DNA of 63,487 bases from Candidatus Lumbricidiphila eiseniae. Its GTDB lineage: Bacteria > Actinomycetota > Actinomycetes > Actinomycetales > Microbacteriaceae. Of this stretch, positions 31,508-39,556 are shown in pieces. The stretch is from the NCBI GenBank assembly GCA_002529645.1, contig NAEP01000069.1:1-63487 (forward strand), written 5' to 3'. The first letter of the stretch is position 1, and each line of letters opens with the position of its first letter. The position numbers and the translations under genes are program-made. The notes beneath the pieces are model-generated. The model did no database searches and was not told the origin of the DNA. It worked only from the letters and a program-made list of their open reading frames with translations.

Positions 31508-33598
31508 ATGGCCGGAAACACCGTCGTGGTCTCCATCACCGGGAACGCGAAAAGTTTACAAAACGCGCTCGGTGAGAGCGAAAACGGGCTAGCCAAATTC
31601 GCCAAAATCGCCGGGGCAGTCAGCGCCGCGGTCACAGTCGCGGTCGGCGCGATCAGTATCAAAGCCGTCAAAGCCGCCTCCGGTCTCGAACAAGCCCTCG
31701 GAGGGATGAGCTCGGTTTTTGGTGACAGTGCTGGGCAAATGGAAAAATGGGCCACCACAGCTGCCGCCTCGGTCGGGTTAGCAAAATCAGAGTACGCATC
31801 GCTGTCTACCGTGCTGGGCGCGCAGCTAAAAAACATGGGCGTAGCCACCGATCAGCTCGCATCCCAAACAGACAAGCTCGTGGGTTTGGGTGCTGATCTG
31901 GCAGCCCAGTTCGGCGGGTCCACCTCGGACGCTGTCTCAGCACTCTCCTCTCTCCTGCGAGGAGAGAGAGACCCTATCGAGCGGTACGGGGTCTCCATAA
32001 ATGAGGCCGCGGTGACTGCGAAAATGGCCGCGATGGGATTGAGTGGACTGTCGGGTGAAGCGCAGAAAAACGCCAAACTACAAGCCACCCTCGCCCTACT
32101 GTTTCAGCAGACCGCTGATGCACAGGGGGCTTTTTCTCGGGAATCCACCACCCTCGCCGGTGCCCAGCAACGCCTCGGCGCGGGCACCCAAAACTTAGTC
32201 GCCACGCTGGGAACCGGGCTGCTGCCCGCGGTCACCGCCGTCACCGCCGCGATCGGCACCCTGGTCACCAGGATGCAAGAATCTGCTGGTTTTCAGGCCT
32301 TTACCGGCCACATCACCACCATGTCGAACGCGTTCGCGGATTTTGTTTTCAGTGTCCTCAACGGCACCGCGCACATAGATTTCGGTGACATTTTCAAGGG
32401 GTTGTGGGCTGGGGCGGTGGCGGGTATCCAGAAAGCTGCCCAATGGCTGGAGGGTGGTGGGGCGTCCATGATCATGGACGCGATCGCCGCGACCCGTGCC
32501 ACGATTTTTGATGCGGCCTCTAAAGTTTTCCCCGCGATCCTGGACGCTCTGGTACGCGCGATCCCAGAAATCATCTCCGGCCTGGTGGTGTTGGTCACCC
32601 AGCTCACGCAGCTGCTAGTGACCCAGGTACCGATCCTGCTGGCCGGCGCCGCGCAACTTTTCCAAGGACTTTTAGGCGGACTTACCCAGGTGGTGCCCGC
32701 GCTGCTTTCTGGGATCATCGCGCTGATCCCCCCGATCCTGGACACCCTTTTGAAAATAATCCCGCCCCTGCTGGATACCGCGATCGAAGTGTTCAGCTCC
32801 CTGATCGAGTCACTGCGCCTGATCGCACCACCACTTGTCACCGCGATCGTGGACTTGCTCCCCAAAATTGTTGAGGCACTGTTGGGTCTGATCCCCCCGC
32901 TCATAGACGCCGCGATCGAGCTTTTCAACGCCTTGGTCGAGGCGCTGCCGATCATCCTGCCGCTACTTATCAACGCAATCATGGACTTGCTGCCCAAAAT
33001 TTTGGGCACTGTGATCGGGATGCTCCCCAAACTTTTGGACGCGGCCGTGAAACTTTTCACGGGCATCGTGGACGCGATCCCGAAAATACTCCCCCAGCTG
33101 ATGGGAGCTCTGATCGAGCTGGCCCCCAAGATGGTCGGGACACTCATCGGGATGGTGCCCCAGCTGGTGGGTGCCGGGATCAATCTGATCGGTGGCCTGG
33201 TCTCTGGCCTGTTTCGTGCGGCCGGATCAGTCGGGTCCGCGCTACTGAAAATCGCCGGGGACGCGGTCAAAGGCTTCCTGAACTTTTTGGGTATCCGCTC
33301 CCCCTCGAAGCTGTTCGCCGGGTACGGCAAAAACCTCATCCAGGGTCTTGTCACGGGCCTGGAGCAAAACGGCTTTTTGGTAGACGACAGCCTCGATGCG
33401 ATCGCCGCCCGAATCGAGGCCTTCGATCCGACACTGGGTGCCCCCACCCGCGAATTTATCGGAACGGTCACCGGGTCTGTTGAGGGACGAACAGTCACCT
33501 ATAACATCTACGTCACCGCGCTCACGCCGTCGCCGGAGATCGGTCGGATTATCGTGCAAGCGATCCGTGACTACGAGGACGCGGGAGGCAGACTATGA
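31508..33598 (+). CDS. tape measure protein
   Basis: The 696-residue protein has a helical N-terminal scaffold with a small-residue hydrophobic segment (KIAGAVSAAVTVAVGAISI) and a PGISAALSSLLRGE-like region (TSDAVSALSSLLRGERDPIERYG). A long hydrophobic repeat at about 340-590 follows, in which PxIL/LLP-IxxAI units recur. The length predicts a tail of roughly 100 nm by the usual 0.15 nm per residue rule. It ends with a fixed GIRSPSKLFAGYGKN motif typical of phage tape measures. Confidence 0.9.
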   Translation: MAGNTVVVSITGNAKSLQNALGESENGLAKFAKIAGAVSAAVTVAVGAISIKAVKAASGLEQALGGMSSVFGDSAGQMEKWATTAAASVGLAKSEYASLSTVLGAQLKNMGVATDQLASQTDKLVGLGADLAAQFGGSTSDAVSALSSLLRGERDPIERYGVSINEAAVTAKMAAMGLSGLSGEAQKNAKLQATLALLFQQTADAQGAFSRESTTLAGAQQRLGAGTQNLVATLGTGLLPAVTAVTAAIGTLVTRMQESAGFQAFTGHITTMSNAFADFVFSVLNGTAHIDFGDIFKGLWAGAVAGIQKAAQWLEGGGASMIMDAIAATRATIFDAASKVFPAILDALVRAIPEIISGLVVLVTQLTQLLVTQVPILLAGAAQLFQGLLGGLTQVVPALLSGIIALIPPILDTLLKIIPPLLDTAIEVFSSLIESLRLIAPPLVTAIVDLLPKIVEALLGLIPPLIDAAIELFNALVEALPIILPLLINAIMDLLPKILGTVIGMLPKLLDAAVKLFTGIVDAIPKILPQLMGALIELAPKMVGTLIGMVPQLVGAGINLIGGLVSGLFRAAGSVGSALLKIAGDAVKGFLNFLGIRSPSKLFAGYGKNLIQGLVTGLEQNGFLVDDSLDAIAARIEAFDPTLGAPTREFIGTVTGSVEGRTVTYNIYVTALTPSPEIGRIIVQAIRDYEDAGGRL

Positions 33599-34092
33599 CC
33601 GTTTTCGAGAGCCCGCTGCACGGACGGGTAGATATCCAGGCCCTCGAAAATGGGGTATGGGTGACCTACATCGCGGACGCGACCGGGATCACGATCCGCC
33701 GCGGAGGCAGCCGAGACGGCCTCGGCATAAAAACCGACGTCGGCTTATGCACCTTCACTCTCCGGGACCGGCAAGACCCCCTCCACGGCGGCACCTTCAC
33801 ACCCGGCCAACCCGTACGCATCCAGACCAGTACAGGGCCGCTGTTTACCGGCCGTATCGTGGATATCGCCTCCGCGTACCCCCTGGATAAACAACACGCC
33901 CGCACCGCAGCGCGGGTTACTGTCACGGTCTGTGACGCGGTGCAGATACACACCACCACCCCCCGCTACGGGTGCCAGATCGCGCAGGGCTTTGAAACTT
34001 TCGAGTCCCGTATCAACCGCCTAGCCTCCTCCGCGCAGGCTCCAATCGATGTGCCTGTGGTGGGCTCGCCGCGGGGGGTGTACGCGTTCTAA
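33595..34092 (+). CDS. minor tail / distal tail protein
   Basis: The 165-residue beta-rich protein follows the tape measure with a 4 bp overlap. It contains a baseplate-hub-like stretch (LCTFTLRDRQDPLHGGTFTPGQPVRI, FTGRIVDI). It probably forms the tail tip with the next gene product. Naming is by position and pattern. Confidence 0.6.
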   Translation: MTVFESPLHGRVDIQALENGVWVTYIADATGITIRRGGSRDGLGIKTDVGLCTFTLRDRQDPLHGGTFTPGQPVRIQTSTGPLFTGRIVDIASAYPLDKQHARTAARVTVTVCDAVQIHTTTPRYGCQIAQGFETFESRINRLASSAQAPIDVPVVGSPRGVYAF

Positions 34093-36137
34093 TGTCTGAT
34101 TTTGATACCGGCCTTGCTGCAGGATATGTACTGCGGCTCACCATCACCCAAGACACCCAAAACGATGCGGCTAACAGCACGGTGGTGGGGTGGTCGCTGC
34201 GGATTATCAAAGGCCGCGGCTCCGGAAAATGGGCACAAGGGCCCCACTACTGGTCAGTGAACATCGGCGGCACCCCGGCATCGGGGCAGATCAGTGCCTA
34301 CAATTTTCGCTCCTACCAGGATCTGGTGTTAGGCAGCGGACAAGTAAGTCTCGGCCACGATGCGGCAGGGTATCTGACCGCCTCCACCACAGGCAGCTGG
34401 AACGATAACAACCGGTGGGGCGAGCTCGGTGACGGTGAGGTCGGGGGGCATGTTACTTTTTCGCGTATCCCGAAAGTCCCGGACGCACCCACCCCGATCA
34501 GCATCGATCAAGTCACCTCCTCCAGTCTCCGATACCGTTTCCACGGCAACGCTGACAACGGTGCCGGGATCCTCCAGTGGCAAGCCCAGTGCGCCCAAGA
34601 CAGCGAGTTTAGTGCCGGGGCACAGACACTCAGCTCCGACGGGACCACCACTTTTTCGAATCTGGTACCGGGGTATACCTACTGGGTGCGCTCGCGCGGC
34701 CGTAACAGTCAAGGCTGGAGTCCCTGGTCGGGTTCGCTGTCCACCAGTGTGGGACTGCCCGCGCCCACCCTGACTGGCTGGACACAAAACAGCTCCGGGC
34801 ACCTAGTCGCTACCTGGAGCCCACCCACCGCCACCAACGGGCTGATCGGATACCGCCTCCAACTAGCCCTCGACGCGAACTTTTCGGCCGGGGTACAAAA
34901 CTTCGACCTCGATAATGTACTGACCCACACCGTGACCGGCCTGGCCGGGGGACGTGTCTACTACGCCCGCGTCGCAGCCCGCACCGCAGGGGGAACCAAC
35001 GCGTACAGCACCCTGCGCCACAGTCTTCTAGTGCTCGCGGCAGGGGATTTGGACGGGTGGACCCGCACCGGGACGGTGCCTGCCCCGATCAGCTCCTACA
35101 CCACCGAAGGACTCCGACGCGGCACTATCGGGACCACCCAGGCACTGTGGGTCGAATCAGTCAGTCAAGGATCTACCACCCTGCCTGACACAGTCGGTAT
35201 CCAAAAAACTCTCACCGGCCTCACCGCCGGGCGCGCGTACCGCTTCGAAGCCGCAGCAACCCTCGAAAACACCCCCCTCGCGCGCTCGTACCAACTCCGA
35301 GTGGTGGGCGAAAGCACCGCACCCCCGGTCACCCTCACCACCACCCCCACCTCGCTGGGATTTATCGAGTTCGTGGCCGATACCACCACCGTGACTCTGC
35401 AAATCCTGCTCGCTACCCCGGTCACTGTCCCGGGCCCATCCGACGCAGTAGAGCGAGTCGCTTTTCATACCATCCGCCTGCTAGAACTACGCACCGACTA
35501 CCCACAACGCCTGCGCGAAACAGTCCTCGAGTCCGATCTGGCAACACATTTTGATCTGGCCTGTAACTCGGTGGGAGCGAGCTGGCACGTGGGTCGGGAC
35601 GGGATCACCCGGTTTCTGCTGCCCGCCACCGCGCTACCGACCGCCGCGGTGTTCTCCGACCAACCCGACGCCACCGCGCACAGCTACATCGATATCACCG
35701 CCGGACACGACACCAAAGCACTCACCAACCGCCTCGTAGTCACCAACTACGGCGTAGACCAGACCCGCCAGAATGAGCAAAACGACGAGCTAGTGATGGT
35801 ATCCCAGGCCTCTATCACCGCGTACGGAACCCGCTCACAGACCCTGCGCACCAACCTCTACTCGCAACCTCCCTATGACACGTCTCTGACTGAACGGCTC
35901 GGACGTATCCTGGACGCCCGCAACCAGCCCGCGCTGCTAGTCGCGCAGCTACGCATAAACGCCCAGCAAAACCTCACCATGGCCTCCAGCCTGGATGTAG
36001 GACAGCGCATCACCGTGCGCTTCAACACCGTCGTGCAGGACTCGCAGATCATCGCGATCAGCCACAACATCCAACCCACCCGCTGGCTCATCACCCTGGA
36101 CCTACACCCCCTGAGGAATCCCCATGGCGCTACGTGA
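34092..36137 (+). CDS. minor tail protein with fibronectin III domains
   Basis: The 681-residue protein has an N-terminal carbohydrate-binding-like beta domain. Two FN3 repeats follow at about 120-310 (PDAPTPISIDQVTSSSL, YTYWVRSRGRNSQGWSPWS, PAPTLTGW, GGRVYYARVAA). A C-terminal hub-like part includes TAGHDTKALTNRLVVTNYG. It probably makes the receptor-facing tail tip. Its ATG overlaps the previous stop by one base. Confidence 0.82.
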   Translation: MSDFDTGLAAGYVLRLTITQDTQNDAANSTVVGWSLRIIKGRGSGKWAQGPHYWSVNIGGTPASGQISAYNFRSYQDLVLGSGQVSLGHDAAGYLTASTTGSWNDNNRWGELGDGEVGGHVTFSRIPKVPDAPTPISIDQVTSSSLRYRFHGNADNGAGILQWQAQCAQDSEFSAGAQTLSSDGTTTFSNLVPGYTYWVRSRGRNSQGWSPWSGSLSTSVGLPAPTLTGWTQNSSGHLVATWSPPTATNGLIGYRLQLALDANFSAGVQNFDLDNVLTHTVTGLAGGRVYYARVAARTAGGTNAYSTLRHSLLVLAAGDLDGWTRTGTVPAPISSYTTEGLRRGTIGTTQALWVESVSQGSTTLPDTVGIQKTLTGLTAGRAYRFEAAATLENTPLARSYQLRVVGESTAPPVTLTTTPTSLGFIEFVADTTTVTLQILLATPVTVPGPSDAVERVAFHTIRLLELRTDYPQRLRETVLESDLATHFDLACNSVGASWHVGRDGITRFLLPATALPTAAVFSDQPDATAHSYIDITAGHDTKALTNRLVVTNYGVDQTRQNEQNDELVMVSQASITAYGTRSQTLRTNLYSQPPYDTSLTERLGRILDARNQPALLVAQLRINAQQNLTMASSLDVGQRITVRFNTVVQDSQIIAISHNIQPTRWLITLDLHPLRNPHGAT

Positions 36138-36687
36138 AATCGAGGACCGCCTCCGCATCCTCGAAACCAAAACCACCCCCACCACCACGGTGCCCGCCGG
36201 TGTCGTGACCGCGTTTGCTGGCACCACACCACCAGAGGGATGGCTGCTGTGCCACGGACAAACCCTGCCCCGCACCACCTACCCCACCCTGTTCGCCGCG
36301 ATCGGCACCACCTACGGCCCAGGCGATGGAACCACCACCTTCACCCTCCCCAACCTACGCGGCAGAGTCCCAGTCGGACACGACCCCACACAACCCGAAT
36401 TTGCTGCGCCCGGAAAAATCGGAGGCACCAAAACCCACCGCCACACAGAAGGCGATCTAGCCGCCGCGATCGGAGCAGTCAGCGGCAACACCTCACTACT
36501 GGGCTACCAAGCAGGAGGCACCAACCCCCGCGGACCCGCCACCATAAGCGCGTACACGATCGTGTCAGCACCCGGCGCGAACGCGGACACCCGGGCTATG
36601 TCCCACCACACCCGTATCTACGGCACCACCTCCCCCGACACCACCCTGCAACCCTTCCTCACCCTTAACTTCATCATCCGCACCTAA
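36124..36687 (+). CDS. tail collar-domain protein
   Basis: The 187-residue protein has a short coiled coil at the start and then the tail-collar fold: PAGVVTAFAGTTPPEGWLLC, YPTLFAAIGTTYGPGDGTTTF, LPNLRGRVPVG, ending LNFIIRT. These domains form trimeric fibre tips or collars. It overlaps the previous gene by 14 bp. Confidence 0.85.
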   Translation: MALREIEDRLRILETKTTPTTTVPAGVVTAFAGTTPPEGWLLCHGQTLPRTTYPTLFAAIGTTYGPGDGTTTFTLPNLRGRVPVGHDPTQPEFAAPGKIGGTKTHRHTEGDLAAAIGAVSGNTSLLGYQAGGTNPRGPATISAYTIVSAPGANADTRAMSHHTRIYGTTSPDTTLQPFLTLNFIIRT

Positions 36688-36712
36688 CCCCCCACATATA
36701 AGGAGCAACAAA

Positions 36713-37480
36713 ATGTCTCGTACCGCTGAGCAAGCCCTCGCCTGGGCCCACACAAACCCCACCCGCGACGGCGGCACCTGGTCCCAATGGTGCCAATCCT
36801 TCATCGTGCGCGCCCTGAATCTAACCGCCGCCGGTGACGCCCATATCGCCTGCCGCGCCTCCACCATCATCAGCACCCAGGCCCAGACCGCACCCCCCGG
36901 AGCACTGCACTGGTGGCTACACACCACCCGAGCCTCCGGCCACGTCGGGATCAGCCTCGGCAACCACCAAATCCTCATGACCGACGCACCCGCCCCCGAC
37001 CAATGGGCCGGCCACAACACCGTCGGGATCACCACCGAAGACCGCTACCGCGCAAAAGGCACCGCCTACCGATACATCGGCTGGTCCCAAGACATGGCCG
37101 GACAACCCCTCACCCTCACCACCACACCCCCAGAAACCCCACCCACCACACCCCCACAAAACAGCCCCGGGCTGCCCTACACCACCACCACCGAGGACGG
37201 GCAGCCCGGCCCGATCTTCTGGCAACGCTTCCAACTCTGGGCCAGCAAATGGGGCTACACCGGCCCCATCGACGGCGACCCCGGCCCCCACACCTGGACC
37301 GCCATCCAAAACGCCCTCCGCGAGGAAGGCTACACCGGCCCCACCGACGGCGACCCCGGCCCCAACACCTGGCGCGCACTACAACGAGTCGCGGCAAAAA
37401 ACGGGTACACCGGCCCCATCGATGGCGACCCCGGACCCAACACCTGGCGCGGCCTCGCACGATTCCTCAACACCCTCTAA
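36713..37480 (+). CDS. endolysin: CHAP/NlpC-type domain with three peptidoglycan-binding repeats
   Basis: Residues 1-130 look like a cysteine amidase/peptidase: WSQWCQSFIVRAL with the likely catalytic Cys, and SGHVGISLG with the His. After a Pro/Thr linker, three repeats follow near residues 178-255, each with GYTGP-(I/T)-DGDPGP-(N/H)-TW and a helix. That is a wall-binding module common in actinophage lysins. It lies just before two small membrane proteins, so these form the lysis cassette. Confidence 0.82.
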   Translation: MSRTAEQALAWAHTNPTRDGGTWSQWCQSFIVRALNLTAAGDAHIACRASTIISTQAQTAPPGALHWWLHTTRASGHVGISLGNHQILMTDAPAPDQWAGHNTVGITTEDRYRAKGTAYRYIGWSQDMAGQPLTLTTTPPETPPTTPPQNSPGLPYTTTTEDGQPGPIFWQRFQLWASKWGYTGPIDGDPGPHTWTAIQNALREEGYTGPTDGDPGPNTWRALQRVAAKNGYTGPIDGDPGPNTWRGLARFLNTL

Positions 37481-37489
37481 ACACCCGCT

Positions 37490-37738
37490 ATGGACGTCAG
37501 CATCGTCGTTGCCAGCATCGCCGGGACAGTCGCCCTGGCCTCGGCGATGCTCGCGACCACCCAAGCCACCAAAGCCCGAAAATCAGGCCGCACCGAACAA
37601 CTCGAGGCCAAACTCGACCAACTCACCGCCGATCGCCACCTGCTCTACCTCTGGAACCGACAACTCGTCGACCACATCTACCGCGGCATCGGACCCCCAC
37701 CCCCACAACCCCCACCCGGACTCTTCACAAACGACTAA
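37490..37738 (+). CDS. small membrane protein, holin-like or DUF2746-like
   Basis: The 82-residue protein has one N-terminal membrane helix (VVASIAGTVALASAMLATT), a coiled-coil-forming charged part (EQLEAKLDQLTADRHLL) and a Pro-rich end. Position after the endolysin supports a lysis role; a spanin- or regulator-like role is equally possible. Confidence 0.6.
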   Translation: MDVSIVVASIAGTVALASAMLATTQATKARKSGRTEQLEAKLDQLTADRHLLYLWNRQLVDHIYRGIGPPPPQPPPGLFTND

Positions 37739-37750
37739 AAAGGAACCCCC

Positions 37751-38005
37751 ATGCTTATCGACCACCCCACCATCCGCCTCTACCTCTACCTCATCGGCCT
37801 CACCGCACTCGCGATCGCCCCCCTCATCGCCCTCTGGCAACCCGAGATCGCCACCGCTATCCGCGACGGCGCAAACATCTTCGGCGCCACCGCACTCGGC
37901 ACCGCCGCACTCAACACCCCCCAACGCACCCCCACCACCAGCGGCCGACACCTCGCACCACCACCACAGCCCTCACAACAACCACCACCACCCAAAGCCT
38001 GGTAA
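37751..38005 (+). CDS. probable holin
   Basis: The 84-residue protein has two hydrophobic helices (YLYLIGLTALAIAPLIAL and DGANIFGATALGTAAL) and a polar Pro/Gln tail, the usual small two-pass actinophage holin. It follows a ribosome site AAAAGGAA and is the last late gene. Confidence 0.68.
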   Translation: MLIDHPTIRLYLYLIGLTALAIAPLIALWQPEIATAIRDGANIFGATALGTAALNTPQRTPTTSGRHLAPPPQPSQQPPPPKAW

Positions 38006-38047
38006 ACACAAACCAACCCCCTCATTTTTGCGGAGGTTGGTTTGTGT
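38006..38047 (+). terminator. hairpin after the lysis genes
   Basis: ACACAAACCAACC (38006-38018) and GGTTGGTTTGTGT (38035-38047) form a perfect 13 bp stem with a 16 base loop, starting at the holin stop. It probably ends the late message. There is no long T-run afterwards, so Rho-independent termination is only likely. Confidence 0.55.
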
Positions 38048-38157
38048 CCTGGGGTTGCGACACCGTGCAGGGGTGTGGTAAAAATGCGGTGCAGTACTCC
38101 TCCACAGATGTGGAGATAGCCCACCAGTATGAGCTTCCTAACGGGGTCGTGGTGGTG

Positions 38158-38247
38158 GGCCGCCCCGCACATGCGGGGGTGAACCATTTGAGGCATACAG
38201 GTGATTATTTACTTGTGTCCTTTCCCCGCACACGCGGGGGTTTGAAG
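38158..38247. CRISPR. CRISPR-like repeat pair in the prophage (61 bp period, one 32 nt spacer)
   Basis: CCCCGCACATGCGGGGG (38163-38179) and CCCCGCACACGCGGGGG (38224-38240) are near-identical hairpins exactly 61 bp apart, the type I-E repeat-plus-spacer period. The first continues into TGAACC, the usual 3' end of actinobacterial I-E repeats. The second is preceded by GTCCTTT. With 29 nt repeats, the 32 nt between (38187-38218) is 34% GC in a GC-rich context. The outer parts of the two repeats do not match, and no cas genes are near. Paired terminators for the convergent late and integrase genes are the main alternative. Confidence 0.4.
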
Positions 38248-38284
38248 GCCTCGGTGCTTAGGTACCGGGGCCTTCGGGTTTTCT
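38244..38284 (+). terminator. terminator hairpin between late genes and integrase
   Basis: GAAGGCCTCGG (38244-38254) pairs with CCGGGGCCTTC (38265-38275) with one mismatch, followed by GGGTTTTCT. It overlaps the 3' end of the convergent integrase gene and may act in both directions. Confidence 0.55.
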
Positions 38285-39187
38285 GGACGAGCGGGCGTGG
38301 TAAAGACTCACCACCCCACTCACACCACTTACCAACCCGTCTCGCCGGGCGGCCGCCGTGGGTACCGCCAGGCCCGCCGCCCGATACACCGTGCCCCGCA
38401 ACCGCTCATCACCAAGCAGCACATACCGGGCCGTCGTATCAGCCGACGCATGACCCAAAAGACGCTGCACCGTTAGGGTGTCGCCATCGAGTGCGTGCGT
38501 CCTCGTAGCGAAAGAGTGCCGCAGAGTGTGGATCGTCCAGGGTGGGGCCAGCACGTCCACGGCCAGCTCGCCGATCCGACGCGGGGACAGATGCCCGTCC
38601 AGATCACCAGGAAAGACCCAACCCTCGGCCCGCGCACGCAGATCAAGCGCGAGCCTCGGAGGCAACGGCACCACGCGCTTCTTATTACCCTTACCATGCA
38701 CAAGCAATGACCACCCAATGAAATCCTGGATCAGGTCATTCGAGTGGATCACCGCGATCTCACCACGCCGCAGCCCCCCATCATGCGCCAGACGCAAAAT
38801 CAACGCCGTGCGCTCATCCGCACGCCGCACCGCTATCTGATACACAGCATCAGGCACCGGCCTGGGCGCCGGAGCGCTCGCCCGCACACGCGGCAAGACT
38901 TTCGCCACATTCTTCCTACACCGCCCCGTAGCCTTACCCCACCGCCAAAACTCCCGAAAAGCACTATAACGCCCCCGACGAGTCTCCTGCGCCCAGGCCT
39001 GCGCAGCGACATACCCCAGCAAATCCTCGCTAGTCAGAACCCACGGATCAGACCCCACCCGCCGCGCTAAATGCTGAAGCTGCTGACGCCGCGTCACCAC
39101 CGTCGTGCCCGGATGCCCCGCTGCACATAATGCCAGAATAAACGCGTCAATTGCTTCCAACCAAGCCGCAGTTATCACAACAGGCAT
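38258..39187 (-). CDS. int: tyrosine-type phage integrase
   Basis: The 309-residue recombinase has an N-terminal SAM-like arm/core-binding domain and the catalytic set: Arg in GLRRGE, Lys in HGKGNKKR, HTLRHSF, LGHAS and the nucleophile Tyr in TTARYV. It integrates the phage into tRNA-Arg. It lies 21 bp beyond the end of the read-through repressor frame, so in the circular phage repressor and integrase would form one operon. In the prophage this link is broken. Confidence 0.93.
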   Translation of the reverse strand: MPVVITAAWLEAIDAFILALCAAGHPGTTVVTRRQQLQHLARRVGSDPWVLTSEDLLGYVAAQAWAQETRRGRYSAFREFWRWGKATGRCRKNVAKVLPRVRASAPAPRPVPDAVYQIAVRRADERTALILRLAHDGGLRRGEIAVIHSNDLIQDFIGWSLLVHGKGNKKRVVPLPPRLALDLRARAEGWVFPGDLDGHLSPRRIGELAVDVLAPPWTIHTLRHSFATRTHALDGDTLTVQRLLGHASADTTARYVLLGDERLRGTVYRAAGLAVPTAAARRDGLVSGVSGVVSLYHARSSRKPEGPGT

Positions 39188-39207
39188 AGTGCACCACTAA
39201 GCTGACC

Positions 39208-39504
39208 TCAGCCTGTAACCCGATTCCAGCCACCAATCAGGACACCACCACCACCAATCAGGACACCACCACCACCAATCAGGACACCACCACCACCAGT
39301 ATCGTCATCCTCGTGCGCATCGTGAACCGCAAGGCACACACACTCATCATTACCGTGGACACCTACGGCACCGTGCGCACGAAACGCTGACACCACCCCC
39401 ACCACCACTCTCAACCCGAAAACAAGCACCGCAGCGACGTCACCAACTGCGATGCTGACTACAGACCAGAAGGTTGGGGGTTCGAATCCCTCCGGGCGCA
39501 CCAC
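39208..39504 (-). other. phage-form C-terminal extension of the repressor, severed by integration
   Basis: Read from attR on the minus strand, the repressor frame continues in phase from the att core (RPEGFEPPTF) with TGG instead of TGA. It then runs for 86 codons to TGA 39208, ending GGWNRVTG. It includes a VAVLVFGLRVVVGVVSAF hydrophobic stretch and three GGGGVLI units. It has no start of its own in a coding context and makes sense only when joined to 22015-21695 in the circular phage, giving about 193 residues. Confidence 0.65.
39232..39294. repeat. three 21 bp direct repeats near attR
   Basis: ACCAATCAGGACACCACCACC occurs three times in perfect tandem, in sequence encoding the GGGGVLI units of the severed repressor extension. 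The location, about 160-220 bp from the crossover on the integrase side, also suits arm-type integrase-binding sites. Confidence 0.8.
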
Positions 39505-39505
39505 A
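39455..39505. other. attR
   Basis: This is a 51 bp copy of the tRNA-Arg 3' half with two mismatches to attL, both left of the identical 39 bp core (39467-39505). Since attL keeps the host bases at the mismatches, strand exchange took place inside the core. Confidence 0.93.
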
Positions 39506-39511
39506 TGTTCG

Positions 39512-39556
39512 ATGTTCGAAACTGCGACATGTTGGATCGTGTTGCAGTTTCGACAT
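39512..39556. repeat. imperfect inverted repeat just outside attR
   Basis: ATGTTCGAAACTGCGACA (39512-39529) and TGTTGCAGTTTCGACAT (39540-39556) pair along almost their whole length, with one mismatch and one missing base. It may be an insertion-sequence end or the former transcription end of the tRNA gene. Confidence 0.55.

Larger units (their letters stand above)
21681..39505. mobile_element. complete siphovirus-type prophage, about 17.8 kb
   Basis: The element is bounded by a 51 bp tRNA-derived repeat. In order it holds a repressor, HTH protein, initiator with origin, small early genes, HNH nuclease, terminase, portal, protease-capsid, connectors, tail chaperone with frameshift, tape measure, tail tip, collar protein, endolysin, two small membrane proteins and a tyrosine integrase. 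Late genes run on the plus strand and often overlap by 4 bp. No disrupted structural gene is visible, so it may be inducible. It is small for a siphophage with so full a gene set. Confidence 0.93.

Noticed and set aside
32293-33498. 401-codon minus-strand frame opposite the tape measure gene
   Set aside because: Antisense of a repetitive hydrophobic coding region; Ser/Ile/Pro-rich with no independent support.
38100-38115. Third CRISPR-like repeat in the prophage
   Set aside because: The hairpin is perfect but its sequence matches the other two at only about 13 of 22 positions and the distance is 63, not 61; noted only as possible decay.
36913-38508. 531-codon plus-strand open frame across the lysis genes
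   Set aside because: It is a His/Pro/Arg-rich shadow of the endolysin and holin genes in another frame, produced by GC-rich codon use, and has no domain or ribosome site.
39459-39505. RPEGFEPPTF and RRDSNPQPSGL-type peptides as genes
   Set aside because: These are translations of tRNA T-arms. Only the repressor frame that enters the att site from a real HTH domain was kept as meaningful.
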